A DNA stretch of 64,000 nucleotides from Babylonia areolata (taxonomy: Eukaryota > Mollusca > Gastropoda > Neogastropoda > Buccinidae): contig NC_134883.1 of the NCBI RefSeq assembly GCF_041734735.1, positions 16,121,747 to 16,185,746 on the forward strand, written 5' to 3'. The position numbers and the translations under genes were made by a program. The notes under the pieces were generated by a model, which worked only from the letters and a program-made list of their open reading frames with translations, was not told the DNA's origin and made no database searches. Every line of letters starts with the position of its first letter. Position 1 is the stretch's first letter. Shown piece after piece: positions 14,001 to 22,021 of this stretch.

Positions 14001-17000
14001 TCTTCATCCTTTCAGTCACAAGTAAACTACAGCTTGAGAATCCCCTATCTGGCCTTTAGCTCTGTAGCACTGGCAGGCATTTCAAGTGGTAGGAAAAACT
14101 CAACGTTATAGGTTTTGTTGCTCCATTAACTTACTGTCAGCATTACTACATAATGAATATAATTTTCTTGAATATTGTTTTCAGTATAGAACTAACTGAT
14201 CATGGAACAGGTTTTCTTACTCCAGAAGTAAAGCACTACCTTTTGGATGCAAAGCAAAACAAATGTCTTTCAAAAAAGATAGCTCAATACACTCTAGCCA
14301 TGCACAAACTTTCACACTGACACAGCACAAACATCTAGCTAAAGTTGTCCCATTGTTTTCACTGCTGACATGGATGAAAGGGACAAAAGAAAATACTGAC
14401 TTATCAAGATCTGATACTCCACATGTTTGAGACAGGCAGAGAAATGAGTGTCCAAGCTCTGTGCACTGGAAATATATGACAAATCTACCCCAACATTTTC
14501 TGTCCTGTTACCCTTCACGAGTGCAAGAAAACATAGTTATCATTCTTTTTTTTGTTTGCTTGACTGTTCCATGTAAAATCCAATTCAGGTGCCACAGAAA
14601 ACATTTAAAAATGCTTGTTTTACATACATAAGCTCAGCCCCCTCAAAGCAATCTCTATTACTTACACCACCAGCAACCATACAAAATGTGGCCTGCTACA
14701 AAATGGACAGGAGAAAAACAGTTCAGCTATACTGAGCAGTCAGAGTAGTGACAAGTATGCAGGGAACACTACCGAACCTTGGTGGGGGCAGGTACATGGG
14801 ACATGAAGGAAGCTGTAATGAAGGCACGGCTTCCTCATATAAACTGTCAAAGTAATGACAGAATGAAGGCTTACTCTTTTTCACTCCACATGAAACAGTC
14901 ACATCACCAACCTCTGGCTGTGGATGGAGGGGATGGTGCTCGTCGTCTTTCAGACTGACGGCGAGAATGCTCTCCCCCTGGTGACTTCTTTGGTTGTCGA
15001 ACAATGTCCTCCGACTGTGACCTGTCCAGGCAAGGCTTGTTCTGGAGCTTCTCTGCTATATCTGCTCGATGCTTCACCAACTTTCTGAGGAGACAAAATA
15101 ATACTGTAACTTTAGTGAGCAGAGAAGCATAAAAACAGTATGTATGGTGAGGAAATGTATCAACGCATGACAGACAAATACAAGACAGTGCACACATTTG
15201 TATCACAAGGGCAATAGTGTCACCTTGAGTTCAACCCCAGAGCAAACATTTGTATCACAGAGGTAGAATTATGACCTTGAATCCAACAACATATGTATTA
15301 CGAGGACACAACTTGGAGTATCACCTTCAATTTAACTTATCTTATTTTGTATCAAGTACAGATGTATGAGTTGGTTACAAGAGATTTTTGTTTGACATCT
15401 TTGTTTCTCACTCTTTTATGAATGGATCAGTGTCAGGCAAATAATCATGAAGCTGTATTGGCTACCTCAGTGACAGCTTGAGTCAAAGAACAAGAGTAAA
15501 AGAATAACATTTAAAAGACACTTCTTTTTTCTTAAATATACAATATACTAACAAGAAAAAAACACAACAAAAAAACAAACAAACAAACAAATAAATTAAC
15601 ATCAAATACATATGAAAGGTAACCTCCAATCACTAATACCATTTTCTTTCAAAGAACTTGTTTGTCACAAATCATGTTTTTTGTGTGTTTTTAAAAATCT
15701 ATTTGAACACCATTCAATTTTCAGAGTTAAATTAATATCTACCACTATTACAGTGATTTTATCTCAGATGAAAAGCAATTCTTTTATGGAGGTGCACACA
15801 TGTGCATGTGTGCATGCATGCATGCGTGCGTGTGTGCGTGTAGATTTACAGTCAGTGACAGACAGGAGGCAGCAACTCACTGCAGGGTTTCACGCTGCTG
15901 TCTGGAGTACTGGCCAGCCCCTTCACTGGCCGCCTGCAGGTGAATGGCTTCAATGGACCAATCCACAAACCTCAGCACCTCTTCCGAATTCACCTGTGAC
16001 CCAACAACCACCTGATGCTGCAGTTTCTTATCACTTCTGTGTCAGAGACAGACAGAGACAGAAAAAGAGTGGAAGTGTGACTGTGAGGTATATGCTAAGT
16101 TCTTAAGGGTCCTTTTATGAGGATATGCAGGCCAGCTGCTCCAGTATAGTACGTCAATGACCTTCCCACGAGGGAAGGAGAAAGGTGACAGAATGGTCAA
16201 GATGCTCATCTGCCAATACAGAGCCTGTGAGGGTCTGGGTTCAAATCCCAGTCTCACCCTTTCTCCCAAATTTGACTGGAAAATCGAACTGGGTGTCTAC
16301 TCGTTCAGATGAGATGATAAACCGAGGTCCTGTGTGCAGCATGCACTTAGTGCACTGAAAAAGAACCCAAGGCAATGAGAATGTTATCCTCTGGCAGAAT
16401 TCTGTTGAAGAAATCCACTCTACATGCATGCCTGACTAAGGGCAATGGGTTAAGTTCCTGGTCAGGCATCTGCATTGCAGATATTGTGTAGCATGTATGG
16501 ATTTGTCTGAATGCAGTGATGTCTCCTTGAAAAACTGAAACTGAACTTACCATCTCATGCAATATCTAAGTCAGGATTGTTTTCTGAAATCACTACTGGC
16601 CTGTAACCATCTCAAGCAGCTTCGCTGAAAAGGTCAAACAAACCACCTCCAGAAGTCCAGTAGTTGTCTGGTTACAGCATTGCAAAAAACAAAAAAAAAC
16701 AAAACAAAAACAAACAAACAAACAAAAAAACCAAACAACTTTTCTATGGCGCAATATCCAGTACTGATGCTGCTCAAAGAGCCTTACATCATCAAGATAG
16801 ACATAAACCTAACATATAAACACTACAACAGCTCTTTGTCAATCAAATGCGTTCACAGTTGAGAACCAACAAGCATAATCCATCAAACATTAAAAAAAAA
16901 AAAAAAAAATCAAGTAAATAATGCTTAGATTACAATTAAATACATTCCATAAAATAATTATTTCATAAACACACACACTCATGTGCGAGCACACGCATGC

Positions 17001-18720
17001 GCAGGCAAGGGCGTGCCCAGACACATTAAATATCAACTACACTAAAACAGGATTACATAAGTATCAAAATACCTCCAGCATAGAACTCCATTGGCGAACA
17101 GACTTTGGACTATTCATTGTGCTGAGTACAGAAATATTTGCTATAAAGGTGAATTTCAGGTCTTACTTAAAGGGCTGGAGATCAAGAGCATTTCTTAAGA
17201 ACGATGGTAAAAAATTTCAAACTGGGGTACTTGAGCCCTAAAAGACCTTTTCCCTGCATATTTTAAATTAGTTCTTGGGACTTTGAGTAACTTTCCAGCA
17301 CTGTATTTTAGCATTCTGCATGGTTTGTACGTTTCCAGCACAGAGGAGAGATATGTGGGTAGAGATTCATCAAAATGTTGGAAGGCAATTGTCACTAGTT
17401 TATAGTGAATGCAGGACTCAATAGGAAACCAGTGTAACTGATGCAAAAGGTGTGTCATGACCAGATTCCTTTTTTCAAAGGAAAGTGTGCAGCATTGTTC
17501 TGACCTCTGCTACAGTGAGTGGCTACAGTCTGCCACACCTACTCCAGTCTAACATCAAATTCCTCTCAGCAGTTTTATCCTGACACTTGTGACCATATCA
17601 TACACCTTTACAGAACTGATCAAGTATTCAAGAAATATTCATATACCCATCCACTCTAACCCTTACCCAACTTCCCTCAGAAGACACAATAAAATTAAAT
17701 TAAATTAAAAAAAGAAAAAAGAAAAAAAGACCGGAGTGCCTTGCTAAATGTATGGTTGCAACAACAACATCCAATTAATTATATATTCCATGTCCTTGCT
17801 CTGCTTTCACCCTCCTTCCTTGCGGTAAACTTTGTCTGCAACCTAATCCTTCCAATGCAAAACAATTAAGACCAATGCTATGAAATTTTTATTTTTCTGG
17901 CATTTCAAAGTTCACATTAAAATGAAAACATGAAACTCTAAGGCTTTGGAATGTCTGTCATGCAATGGAACAGACATTTTTACTGTACATGATTAACATG
18001 AGTGTGATATCAAACAACAGTACCCTTCTCAGACTGTGTATTGTATAATTGTGATGTGCCTTGCGGATGCACTTTGAGGCTACTGAATACTCCAATGTGT
18101 TCTTGCAATTAAAAAAAAAGAAGTTATCTGCAATATTTGTTAAGAAAAATATTTGAGAAAAAACTGTAAAAGTGCATGTGCAAAGATGAATGCATAACAT
18201 CACATTTTTCTTTGTTGAACTGACGGCATCCTCTCTTCTTCCTGCATTCACTGTCACTTGTTTCAAGATTCAAGAGGTCGAAAATGCATCGATTTTGAAA
18301 AGTACAGGTCAGCATTGTTCATACTGCTGCACCATTGTAAAATGGACACACACATATGCATAAACATATGCACTGATACAACGTAACGAAAGCACACACT
18401 GTGTGACAGACTTGACACATGTTAGACACCTGTTTTGATAATTAATTCAACTCCACCCCTCACCAAGACAAATTCGAAACTGGGTTTATTACCAAGTGGA
18501 GGAAATTTCAATTAAAAAAAAAAAATGACACAATGTATGATGTTCATATTACCTGCACTTGTTTGACATACGTGCACGGCACATAACCAATCTGTCCTCG
18601 TCCGTTTTGAACGCGAAACCAGTCTTTGTTGGCTCTGTCGATCACCGTGAACTGGTCGCCGGCACAGAATGACAAGTAGTCTGGCAGCGAACTCTTGTAC
18701 TCGTACAATGCTCTATACAT
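1869..18720 (-). CDS. NCKIPSD: NCKIPSD / SPIN90 (NCK-interacting protein with SH3 domain), whole gene, 11 coding exons
   Basis: Actin regulator that links Nck/SH3 signalling to the Arp2/3 complex; in the family (SPIN90/WISH/DIP, yeast Dip1/Ldb17) the C-terminal domain activates Arp2/3 to start linear filaments. Coding exons on the minus strand: 18553-18720, 15881-15993, 14912-15084, 13365-13915, 10226-10390, 9192-9278, 8338-8476, 6190-6270, 4324-4545, 2594-2766, 1869-2057. All introns are GT-AG and all phases agree, giving 2061 nt and 686 residues (human about 722). Residues 1-56 are an SH3 domain (starts MYRALYEY, ends with GYVP..YV); about 120-150 is basic and Ser-rich; 155-255 is proline-rich with PPPP runs; 270-686 is the helical C-terminal domain with family blocks [17 protein letters not shown] and HRLPDL. 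The start is fixed by an in-frame TAG four codons upstream. Assignment from remembered family sequence; very likely right. Confidence 0.93.
2058..2262 (-). repeat. Diverged tandem array of 26-54 bp (mostly 28-30 bp) starting at the exon 11 acceptor
   Basis: About seven imperfect copies follow the acceptor into the intron. In gene sense each unit ends in a version of ATTGGTGCAG, so three or four extra AG acceptors with a similar context lie upstream of the used one. The copies are more diverged than those at exon 10, suggesting an older expansion. Confidence 0.7.
2594..2766 (-). CDS. NCKIPSD: NCKIPSD exon 10
   Basis: Residues 567-624. Phase 1 acceptor TTTGTTTCAG|AGGACC completes a Glu codon with the last G of exon 9, giving [12 protein letters not shown]. 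It ends SNLGPGDK at AAG|GTAATG. The motif around NRG.DP..IF and SPGDK is characteristic of SPIN90. The first 27 nt of this exon, with the preceding 23 nt of intron, are amplified in the adjoining array. Confidence 0.92.
2741..3588 (-). repeat. 17-copy, 50-bp array of the exon 10 splice acceptor plus exon start
   Basis: Each unit is 23 nt of intron end (GGTGTTGGACTGCTTTGTTTCAG in gene sense is split here as GGTGTTGGAC and TGCTTTGTTTCAG) joined to the first 27 nt of exon 10 (coding E-DPAKMFDF). The unit nearest the exon body is the functional one; sixteen more follow upstream with only scattered substitutions and a single 1-nt loss. Every unit keeps the pyrimidine tract and CAG, and the unit joint makes CAG|GTGTTG, a possible weak donor. 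Because 50 is not a multiple of three, read-through changes frame. Overlaps the first 26 nt of exon 10. Confidence 0.95.
3589..4323. other. NCKIPSD intron 9 remainder, nothing recognised
   Basis: Mostly unique intron sequence between the exon 10 acceptor array and the exon 9 donor. There is a short purine-rich run near 4168-4230. No exon, RNA gene or mobile element could be supported. Confidence 0.4.
4324..4545 (-). CDS. NCKIPSD: NCKIPSD exon 9
   Basis: Residues 493-567, from [19 protein letters not shown] to IMVWVNRGG. Part of the SPIN90 leucine-rich (armadillo-like) domain. Acceptor GTGGTGCAG|ACAAAC is phase 1; donor GGAG|GTCAGT is phase 1. Its first 20-30 nt are duplicated in the adjoining intron array. 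Confidence 0.93.
4514..5303 (-). repeat. Seven diverged copies (98-130 bp) of the exon 9 acceptor and exon start
   Basis: Beginning inside exon 9, the sequence AAGAACTCTTC-TTCAG followed by GCACCACAA and CAATCACA recurs at about 4626, 4724, 4840, 4952, 5082 and 5207. In gene sense every copy carries a TGTTGTGGTGCA acceptor-like stretch and a decayed start of exon 9 (the codons for NEEFF). Divergence between copies is much higher than in the exon 10 array, so this is an older event of the same kind. Confidence 0.85.
5304..6189. other. NCKIPSD intron 8, low-complexity tracts only
   Basis: Contains a cytosine-rich tract (5779-5817, able to form a G-quadruplex on the gene-sense strand), an A-rich tract (5905-5933) and a poly-G stretch (6126-6141). 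No coding or mobile feature recognised. Confidence 0.5.
6190..6270 (-). CDS. NCKIPSD: NCKIPSD exon 8
   Basis: 81 nt, residues 466-493, containing [19 protein letters not shown]. It matches the vertebrate block in which a Cys-Tyr-x-Ala-Leu helix follows the ELA..M segment. Phase 1 at both ends; acceptor GTGTCCAG, donor ACAG|GTACCA. Confidence 0.9.
6395..6639 (-). mobile_element. tRNA-derived SINE, old degenerate copy
   Basis: Read on the minus strand, a tRNA-like head with an A-box-like segment and CTGGGTTCAGTTC (decayed B box) is followed by the central block ending GTTCAGCATGCACTTTG and AAAGAATCCA. The same order and block occur in the younger copies at 20182-20575, 21389-21706 and 45938-46337. 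It is the most diverged of the four. The central block resembles what I remember as the MESC/Meta domain of molluscan SINEs; unverified. Confidence 0.7.
6640..7170. other. Probable interspersed repeat in NCKIPSD intron 7
   Basis: The stretch from about 6760 to 7130 (TTATGGTGCTTTGAACAGCG near its start, CCACCAGCGCCCATGGAGGG further in) has the feel of a repeat family common in molluscs, but there is no second copy inside this window to prove it. Confidence 0.3.
7171..7307 (+). mobile_element. 3' end fragment of a SINE
   Basis: GCCTGACTAAGCGCATTGGG through CCTCCTTGAGCTACT and a short (ACTGAA)n tail. The same segment forms the 3' end of the longer SINE at 16180-16552, so this is a 5'-truncated copy of that family. 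Confidence 0.75.
7308..8337. other. NCKIPSD intron 7 remainder, nothing recognised
   Basis: Unique AT-rich intron sequence. The open frame near 7609-7866 has no recognisable similarity, no flanking splice sites of quality and is not supported as a gene. Confidence 0.4.
8338..8476 (-). CDS. NCKIPSD: NCKIPSD exon 7
   Basis: Residues 420-466: [20 protein letters not shown] then a [18 protein letters not shown] segment, matching the helical repeat of vertebrate SPIN90 (LLLLKCFGAMC..., SSVLPVELA). Phase 0 acceptor GGTGCAG, phase 1 donor GATG|GTCAGA. Confidence 0.93.
8602..9179 (-). repeat. Diverged 28-30 bp array beginning 12 nt inside the exon 6 donor
   Basis: About twenty imperfect copies of a unit with the plus-strand core GAATACACCTATCAATGCAC, decaying in both directions. 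In gene sense it starts right after ATG|GTAAGATGATG, so it abuts the 5' splice site of exon 6. Confidence 0.8.
9192..9278 (-). CDS. NCKIPSD: NCKIPSD exon 6
   Basis: 29 codons, residues 391-419, [20 protein letters not shown]... ending VQYYQM at ATG|GTAAGA. The YYQM ending is shared with vertebrate SPIN90 at the same exon-like position. Acceptor CTGACAG, phase 0 both sides. Confidence 0.92.
9503..9575. repeat. (GT)n microsatellite
   Basis: Imperfect GT tract with AGTG and GCGT interruptions in NCKIPSD intron 5. The rest of 9576-10225 is unique intron sequence without recognised features. Confidence 0.9.
10226..10390 (-). CDS. NCKIPSD: NCKIPSD exon 5
   Basis: 55 codons, residues 336-390, [20 protein letters not shown] ... 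[20 protein letters not shown]. The [15 protein letters not shown] block is nearly the same as vertebrate SPIN90. Acceptor TTGCTTTCAG|CGC, donor CTG|GTCAGT, both phase 0. Confidence 0.95.
10391..11045 (-). repeat. 17-copy, 38-bp array of the exon 5 splice acceptor
   Basis: The first nucleotide of the array is the G of the functional AG. In gene sense each unit is TGTGACATAACAGAAGAGTG, then GGTCTGTTGCTTTCAG, so the pyrimidine tract and CAG are repeated every 38 bp upstream of the exon. No exon sequence is included. The left half is well preserved; the last few copies (10900-11040) are shortened. Confidence 0.95.
11063..12500 (+). mobile_element. L2/CR1-like LINE, 5'-truncated and broken
   Basis: Plus-strand reverse transcriptase remains: [14 protein letters not shown] (motif B region, about 11128-11180), a YADDTELQ catalytic block in another frame near 11237-11262, [13 protein letters not shown] near 11350, then an open C-terminal stretch at 11618-12118 with [33 protein letters not shown] and [15 protein letters not shown]. 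The RT part is frameshifted; there is no endonuclease. The 3' end has the AAGGCGCTTTGAGCA tail typical of L2-group LINEs and ends in (ATT)n near 12500. It lies antisense in NCKIPSD intron 4, directly after the exon 5 acceptor array. Confidence 0.9.
12786..13080. repeat. Three diverged copies of a roughly 95-105 bp unit
   Basis: TGTTTCTTGAAGAAATGTCT, then a GATTTGCATTAA and CTAAAATACCTTATTGAA block, recurs at about 12797, 12903 and 12998. A poly-T/A tract interrupts the first. It is intronic and I see no coding content. Confidence 0.75.
13270..13390 (-). repeat. Three copies of a roughly 46-bp unit spanning the exon 4 donor
   Basis: The last 35-40 nt of exon 4 (GTGGACAGGATG...GAGTTCTCTCCACCTGGGG in part) recur twice beyond the donor. 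In the first intronic copy the GGGG|GTAAGT has become GGGGGAAGG, so the splice site itself is lost; the exonic copy has an extra GCT. It is a short array of an exon 3' end plus donor. Confidence 0.85.
13365..13915 (-). CDS. NCKIPSD: NCKIPSD exon 4 (proline-rich)
   Basis: 551 nt, residues 152-335. It starts with AKQETTQQ, continues through a low-complexity Pro/Ser/Thr/Asp region with three PPPP-type motifs (likely SH3 ligands, as in vertebrate SPIN90, which binds Nck), then the globular part [20 protein letters not shown] ... [18 protein letters not shown] that begins the C-terminal domain. Acceptor GGTTGCAG phase 1; donor GGGG|GTAAGT phase 0. The proline-rich part is GC-rich relative to flanking introns. 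Confidence 0.93.
13916..14911. other. NCKIPSD intron 3, nothing recognised
   Basis: Unique AT-rich intron sequence without repeat arrays or coding signal. Confidence 0.4.
14912..15084 (-). CDS. NCKIPSD: NCKIPSD exon 3
   Basis: 173 nt, residues 94-152: [13 protein letters not shown]..., then [16 protein letters not shown] and the basic [18 protein letters not shown]. The basic Ser/Pro stretch corresponds in place to the nuclear-localisation and Ser-rich region of vertebrate SPIN90 (inference from position). Acceptor CTCCTCAG phase 2; donor AGAG|GTTGGT phase 1. Confidence 0.9.
15085..15880. other. NCKIPSD intron 2, simple A-rich and GT-rich tracts
   Basis: Includes an (AAAC)n-like tract near 15565-15595 and a short alternating GT/GC tract near 15795-15840. 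No other feature recognised. Confidence 0.5.
15881..15993 (-). CDS. NCKIPSD: NCKIPSD exon 2
   Basis: 113 nt, residues 57-94: [20 protein letters not shown] ... [11 protein letters not shown], a helical stretch directly after the SH3 domain. Acceptor GGGTCACAG phase 0; donor TGCA|GTGAGT phase 2. Confidence 0.92.
16180..16552 (+). mobile_element. tRNA-derived SINE, nearly full length
   Basis: Plus-strand order: tRNA-like head with ATGGTCAAGATGC (A box) and GGGTTCAAATCCCAG (B box), central block GATAAACCGAGGTCCTGTG and GCAGCATGCACTTAGTGCA shared with the other SINEs here, then a LINE-derived 3' end GCCTGACTAAGGGCAATGGG and an ACTGAAACTGAA tail. It shares the central domain but not the head or tail with the copies at 20182, 21389 and 45938, so at least two SINE families share one core. 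Confidence 0.85.
16680..16737. repeat. (AAAC)n tract
   Basis: A-rich simple repeat directly after the LINE tail; in gene sense it is the poly-T-like end of that minus-strand LINE. Confidence 0.7.
16738..17520 (-). mobile_element. L2/CR1-like LINE 3' fragment, same family as 11063-12500
   Basis: Minus-strand open piece at 17195-17458 reads [18 protein letters not shown] ... [18 protein letters not shown] ... [20 protein letters not shown], closely matching the copy at 11.8-12.1 kb. The 3' end shows the same GGCTCTTTGAGCAGCAT tail. It has internal damage and lacks everything 5' of the RT C-terminus. Sense orientation in NCKIPSD intron 1. Confidence 0.9.
17521..18552. other. NCKIPSD intron 1 remainder, nothing recognised
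   Basis: AT-rich unique sequence with short A-tracts (17695-17730). No further element or exon. Confidence 0.4.
18553..18720 (-). CDS. NCKIPSD: NCKIPSD exon 1 (SH3 domain)
   Basis: 56 codons encoding an entire SH3 fold: [18 protein letters not shown] (ALYEY motif), DWFRVQ (the conserved Trp), GYVPCTYV. Vertebrate SPIN90 also starts MYRALY. The start codon is preceded in frame by TAG at -12, so no N-terminal extension exists in this exon. Donor CAG|GTAATA, phase 0. Confidence 0.95.
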
Positions 18721-18960
18721 TGTAATAACCTAGTTACTCCTGATAAAGCTGCTTTGGATCTTTAATGGCTGGTTACGTAGGTCCACCGTAGATGCCGTGG
18801 CTAATTATGTCTGAAAATTTGCTCAGCAAGTTTCTGTCGATTCACTCACTATTTTTGTCGTTGCCATTTTGATCAGACGACAAACGGTTTGCATCCGGGT
18901 CAAGCAGTAACCTTTCCCCCACAAACAAAACCTGTCAGCTTTCCATTTTCTGGTTTGTAG
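18721..18960 (-). promoter_or_regulatory. Probable 5' UTR and promoter region of NCKIPSD
   Basis: The 240 nt upstream of the start codon are less AT-rich than the intron and contain, in gene sense, CAAAATGGC (a YY1-type motif) near 18868 and a CCGG-containing stretch near 18895. No TATA box at a sensible distance. Transcription start not determinable. Confidence 0.35.
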
Positions 18961-19751
18961 CTGCTGTTAAGTTTTAATAGATTTTGTGTCATGTCACAAG
19001 CCCAGTGTGAAATACAGGCTGACAGACAGAGGTCTCGCAGTGTGCCTGTGGACTACTTATCTCCATGTGCGGCTAAAAATGCGCATGGTGTATTTTGACC
19101 GAGAGGCCAGCAGACGACAACACGAAAGGGACTGAAGTGATGCAATTTATTTTCTTTTGCGTTATTACTCAATTATTGTGGGAGGTAAGACTAAAACAAT
19201 CTTGGTAAAAGTCGACTTACTTGGGATAAAAGAGGCGAAGTATCAAGCCACAGGCTCTTCTTCAGGCAAATGAAATGAGTGAGTGACAGACAGAAAGATA
19301 CAGAGATGGAGAGTAAAGTTCAGGAAAGGAAAGTGATAAGTCACAGAAAAGGACACACACACAAACAAACAAACAACAAAGAAGGTTGAGTAGAACTGTC
19401 GGTGTGAGTGTACGAAGGAAAGAAAGGGCTCTGAAATGGAAGGGTGAGGGGAAAGGGGGAAAAAAAAAAGTGGGCGGGGGGTGAGAGAGCAGGATCGAGT
19501 GAGGGAAGGGGGGTGGAAGAGACAGTGTTTGGGACATATGAGCAAGAAAATAAAATAGTAAGTGGAAAAATATATAATTGAAAAACAAAGAAAAATAATA
19601 ATAAAAATAATATATTTTAAAAAAAGATAAAATAAATAAATAAATTAAAACAACAAAAAACAAAACAAAAACACTGGCAAAAACAACAGCAATAACAACA
19701 ACAAAACCAGAAACACACATATACACACAAATAAAAAAACCCAAAACAAAC

Positions 19752-19788
<37 letters not shown>

Positions 19789-19911
19789 GAATATATAAAT
19801 AGATAAATACAATAAAACGAATTAAAATAAGAAAGTATATAAACAAAAAACGGGATGAGGGGTGGCGGATAAATAGAGGAAAAGAGAAAGAGGGCAACTG
19901 AGGATCAGAAA
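18961..19911. other. Intergenic, simple repeats
   Basis: Upstream of NCKIPSD. Contains purine-rich sequence (19270-19520), A-rich sequence (19560-19740) and a (CA)n microsatellite (19757-19786). No gene. Confidence 0.5.
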
Positions 19912-20413
19912 GGGGTTAGAGAATGCCTGGAAGACCGCTGCCGTCACTCTTTGGTGTTGAGTCCAGCTGGGGCGAGGGTACCAAGGCGGGCAATCTCGGT
20001 AGACTCCACGAAACGCCGGTACAGGTCAGTGGACTGGTTCTGCCAGACAGCAGCGATCCTCGCATGGGCAAAACTGTGGAGGGGGCTGTTGAAATGGGTG
20101 CCCACTGTGTCACTATACATCAGTAGCCAAGGCGCGCGGCATGGAGCGCAGGTGTTCAGTGAAGCGCTCGTTCAGGCTGCGGTATTTGTATTTCTTTTTT
20201 ATCACAACAGATTTCTCTGTGTGAAATTCGGGCTGCTCTCCCCAGAGAGAGCGCGTCGCTACACTACAGCGCCACCCATTTTTTTGTATTTTTTCCTGCG
20301 TGCAGTTTTATTTGTTTTTCCTATCGCAGTGGATTTTTCTACAGAATTTTGCCAGGAACAACCCTTTTGTTGCCGTGGGTTCTTTTACATGCGCTAAGTG
20401 CATGCTGCACACG

Positions 20414-20444
<31 letters not shown>

Positions 20445-21190
20445 TAGCGTCCAGACCACCACTCAAGGTCTAGTGGAGGGGGAGAAAATATCGGCGGCTG
20501 AGCCGTGATTCGAACCAGCGCGCTCAGATTCTCTCGCTTCCTAGGCGGACGCGTTTCCTCTAGGCCATCACTCCACAAAGGGTGCAAGTGAGGACACACA
20601 CCAGGTTCTCTGACTGGCAGTCGAAGTGTGCCCTGACTGTGAATTTCCCGGTGGGACCGGTGAGGGTGGTGGAAGTATCCACGAAGGGGCAGGTTTTGCA
20701 CCCCTCGGCATTTCCGACCACAACTGAGGACTGGTACCAGGAGGGAGAGGGGGCCTAGATCTACGAACAGCAGCTCGCACCAAGTGGTCCCTTAGGTTGG
20801 TTTCTCTCTTGAAGGCAATGAGGGGTGGGCGGGGAAATATCTCACTCAAGTGTGTGTCAGACTTAAGAAGGTGGAATTTGTTGATAAAGATGCTGCGTAC
20901 AGGGAGGTTGTGGGGGTGAAAGGTCAGGACAGCTGCAATACGCTCATCCGTTTCTGTGTGTTAGTTCTCGGGGCATCAGTGCTTGGGAGCGGGAGATGGC
21001 ACGGGCCTTATCAAGGCCTCTCTGGATCAAGGCCTCAGGGTACTGTCTGGCTAGAAAAAAGCCGACCATCCTCCGCTCAGCCTGACGTTCAAAATCCAGC
21101 TCGTCACTACAGATGTATCTGAGTCGAAGGAACTGGGAGAAGAGATGCTGTTTTTGCAGGCCTGGGGGTGACTGGAGGAGCACAAGAGTA
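19912..21190 (-). mobile_element. Penelope-like retroelement C-terminal fossil, split by a SINE
   Basis: Minus-strand frames show the RT C-terminal region and the Cys-rich lead into a GIY-YIG endonuclease (FPRPPLIAFKRETNLRDHLV near 20800, FDCQSENLVCVLTCTLC near 20600), and, beyond the SINE, its end (HFNSPLHSFA, then ARLGTLAPAGLN near 19970). The conserved order NLRDxLV, then C..C, then H-F-S..H and a final GLN is what I know from Penelope-like elements. It is a broken fossil with several disruptions, of moderate age, with no intact RT core in the window. Confidence 0.7.
20182..20575 (-). mobile_element. tRNA-derived SINE inserted in the Penelope-like fossil
   Basis: Minus strand: starts TGGAGTGATGGCCTAGAGG (tRNA-like head, A box), GGTTCGAATCACGG (B box), central block ATAAACCGAGGTCCCGTGTG and AAAAGAACCCACGGCAACAA, then a long 3' part with GTAGCGACGCGCTCTC and an AAATACAAATAC tail. 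Full length at about 394 bp. The host element reads on either side of it, so the SINE is younger than the Penelope-like copy. Confidence 0.88.
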
Positions 21191-21388
21191 GAATTATTGA
21201 TTTAAAAAAAGTGTTATAATGAATCTAAAGTTACCGCTATGTGTAATTTACAGCCGAGACCGAAATAAAACCGCCGCGGTTATGCCCCTTCCTCGGCCGG
21301 GCCATTGTACGTGCGTGTGTGCATGCGTGTGTGTCAGTGTGTGTGTGTGTGTGTGTGTATGTGTGTGTGTATTTACGTGCACCGGCTG
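21191..21388. repeat. Spacer with (GT)n microsatellite
   Basis: GT-rich tract with CATG and CAGT interruptions at about 21310-21372, between the Penelope-like fossil and the next SINE. Confidence 0.7.
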
Positions 21389-21706
21389 CAGCGCCAGTAC
21401 CCATTTTTTTGTATTTTTTCCTGCGTGCATTTTTTTTTCATTTTTTCTATCGAAGTGGATGATTTTTCTACAGAATTTTGCCAGCCTAGGGACAACCGTT
21501 TTGCTGCGGCCGTGGGTTCTTTTCCGTGCGCTAAGTGCATGCTGCACACGGGACCTCGGTTTATCGTCAGTCTCATCCGAACATGATGACTAGCGTACAG
21601 ACCACCACTGAATGTCTACTGAGCGGTGGGGGAAAAATATCGGCGATTGAGCTCGGCGTGATTCGAACCAGCGCTCAGATTCTCTCGCTTCCTAGGCGGA
21701 CGCGTT
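21389..21706 (-). mobile_element. SINE, same family as 20182-20575, truncated both ends
   Basis: Shares head, core and 3' part with the neighbouring copy (GGTTCGAATCACGCCGAGC, ATAAACCGAGGTCCCGTGTG, AAGAACCCACGGCCGCAGC). The first 25 nt of the tRNA-like head and the 3' tail are missing. It carries several small insertions not present in the other copies. Confidence 0.88.
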
Positions 21707-21991
21707 ATTTAGTGTCTTTTAATTCTCTTTCCCTTCAAATATATCGTTGGTCCTCACCTCAGTGGCAGCCGGCAGCTCTCACCTGTGGCTCCGGGCCAGG
21801 TGGCTGTTGCGTGAGTCAGTGGCGTGCGACCGGCAGGCAGCAGCCACTCAGTGGTCATCCAGGCACAGACACTAGAATTCCCTAGACGGGCAACTTGTGA
21901 CGTAACCCAACACTGTGTGTGTTTCGAAGCGTGGACCAGTCCGATTTTTAACAGCGACAGGGTTACTGACATCCGGTTCACTTTTGACAAC

Positions 21992-22021
21992 ATGGAGACA
22001 CGTGTAGACGAGCTTGTCGAG
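21992..22021 (+). CDS. Possible first coding exon of an unknown plus-strand gene
   Basis: An ATG in good context (ACAACATGG) opens METRVDELVE and is followed at once by a strong donor, GAG|GTGAGT. Upstream is non-repetitive, moderately GC-rich sequence that could be a promoter. No downstream exon could be joined with confidence, so the product is unknown. It could equally be chance. Confidence 0.3.
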
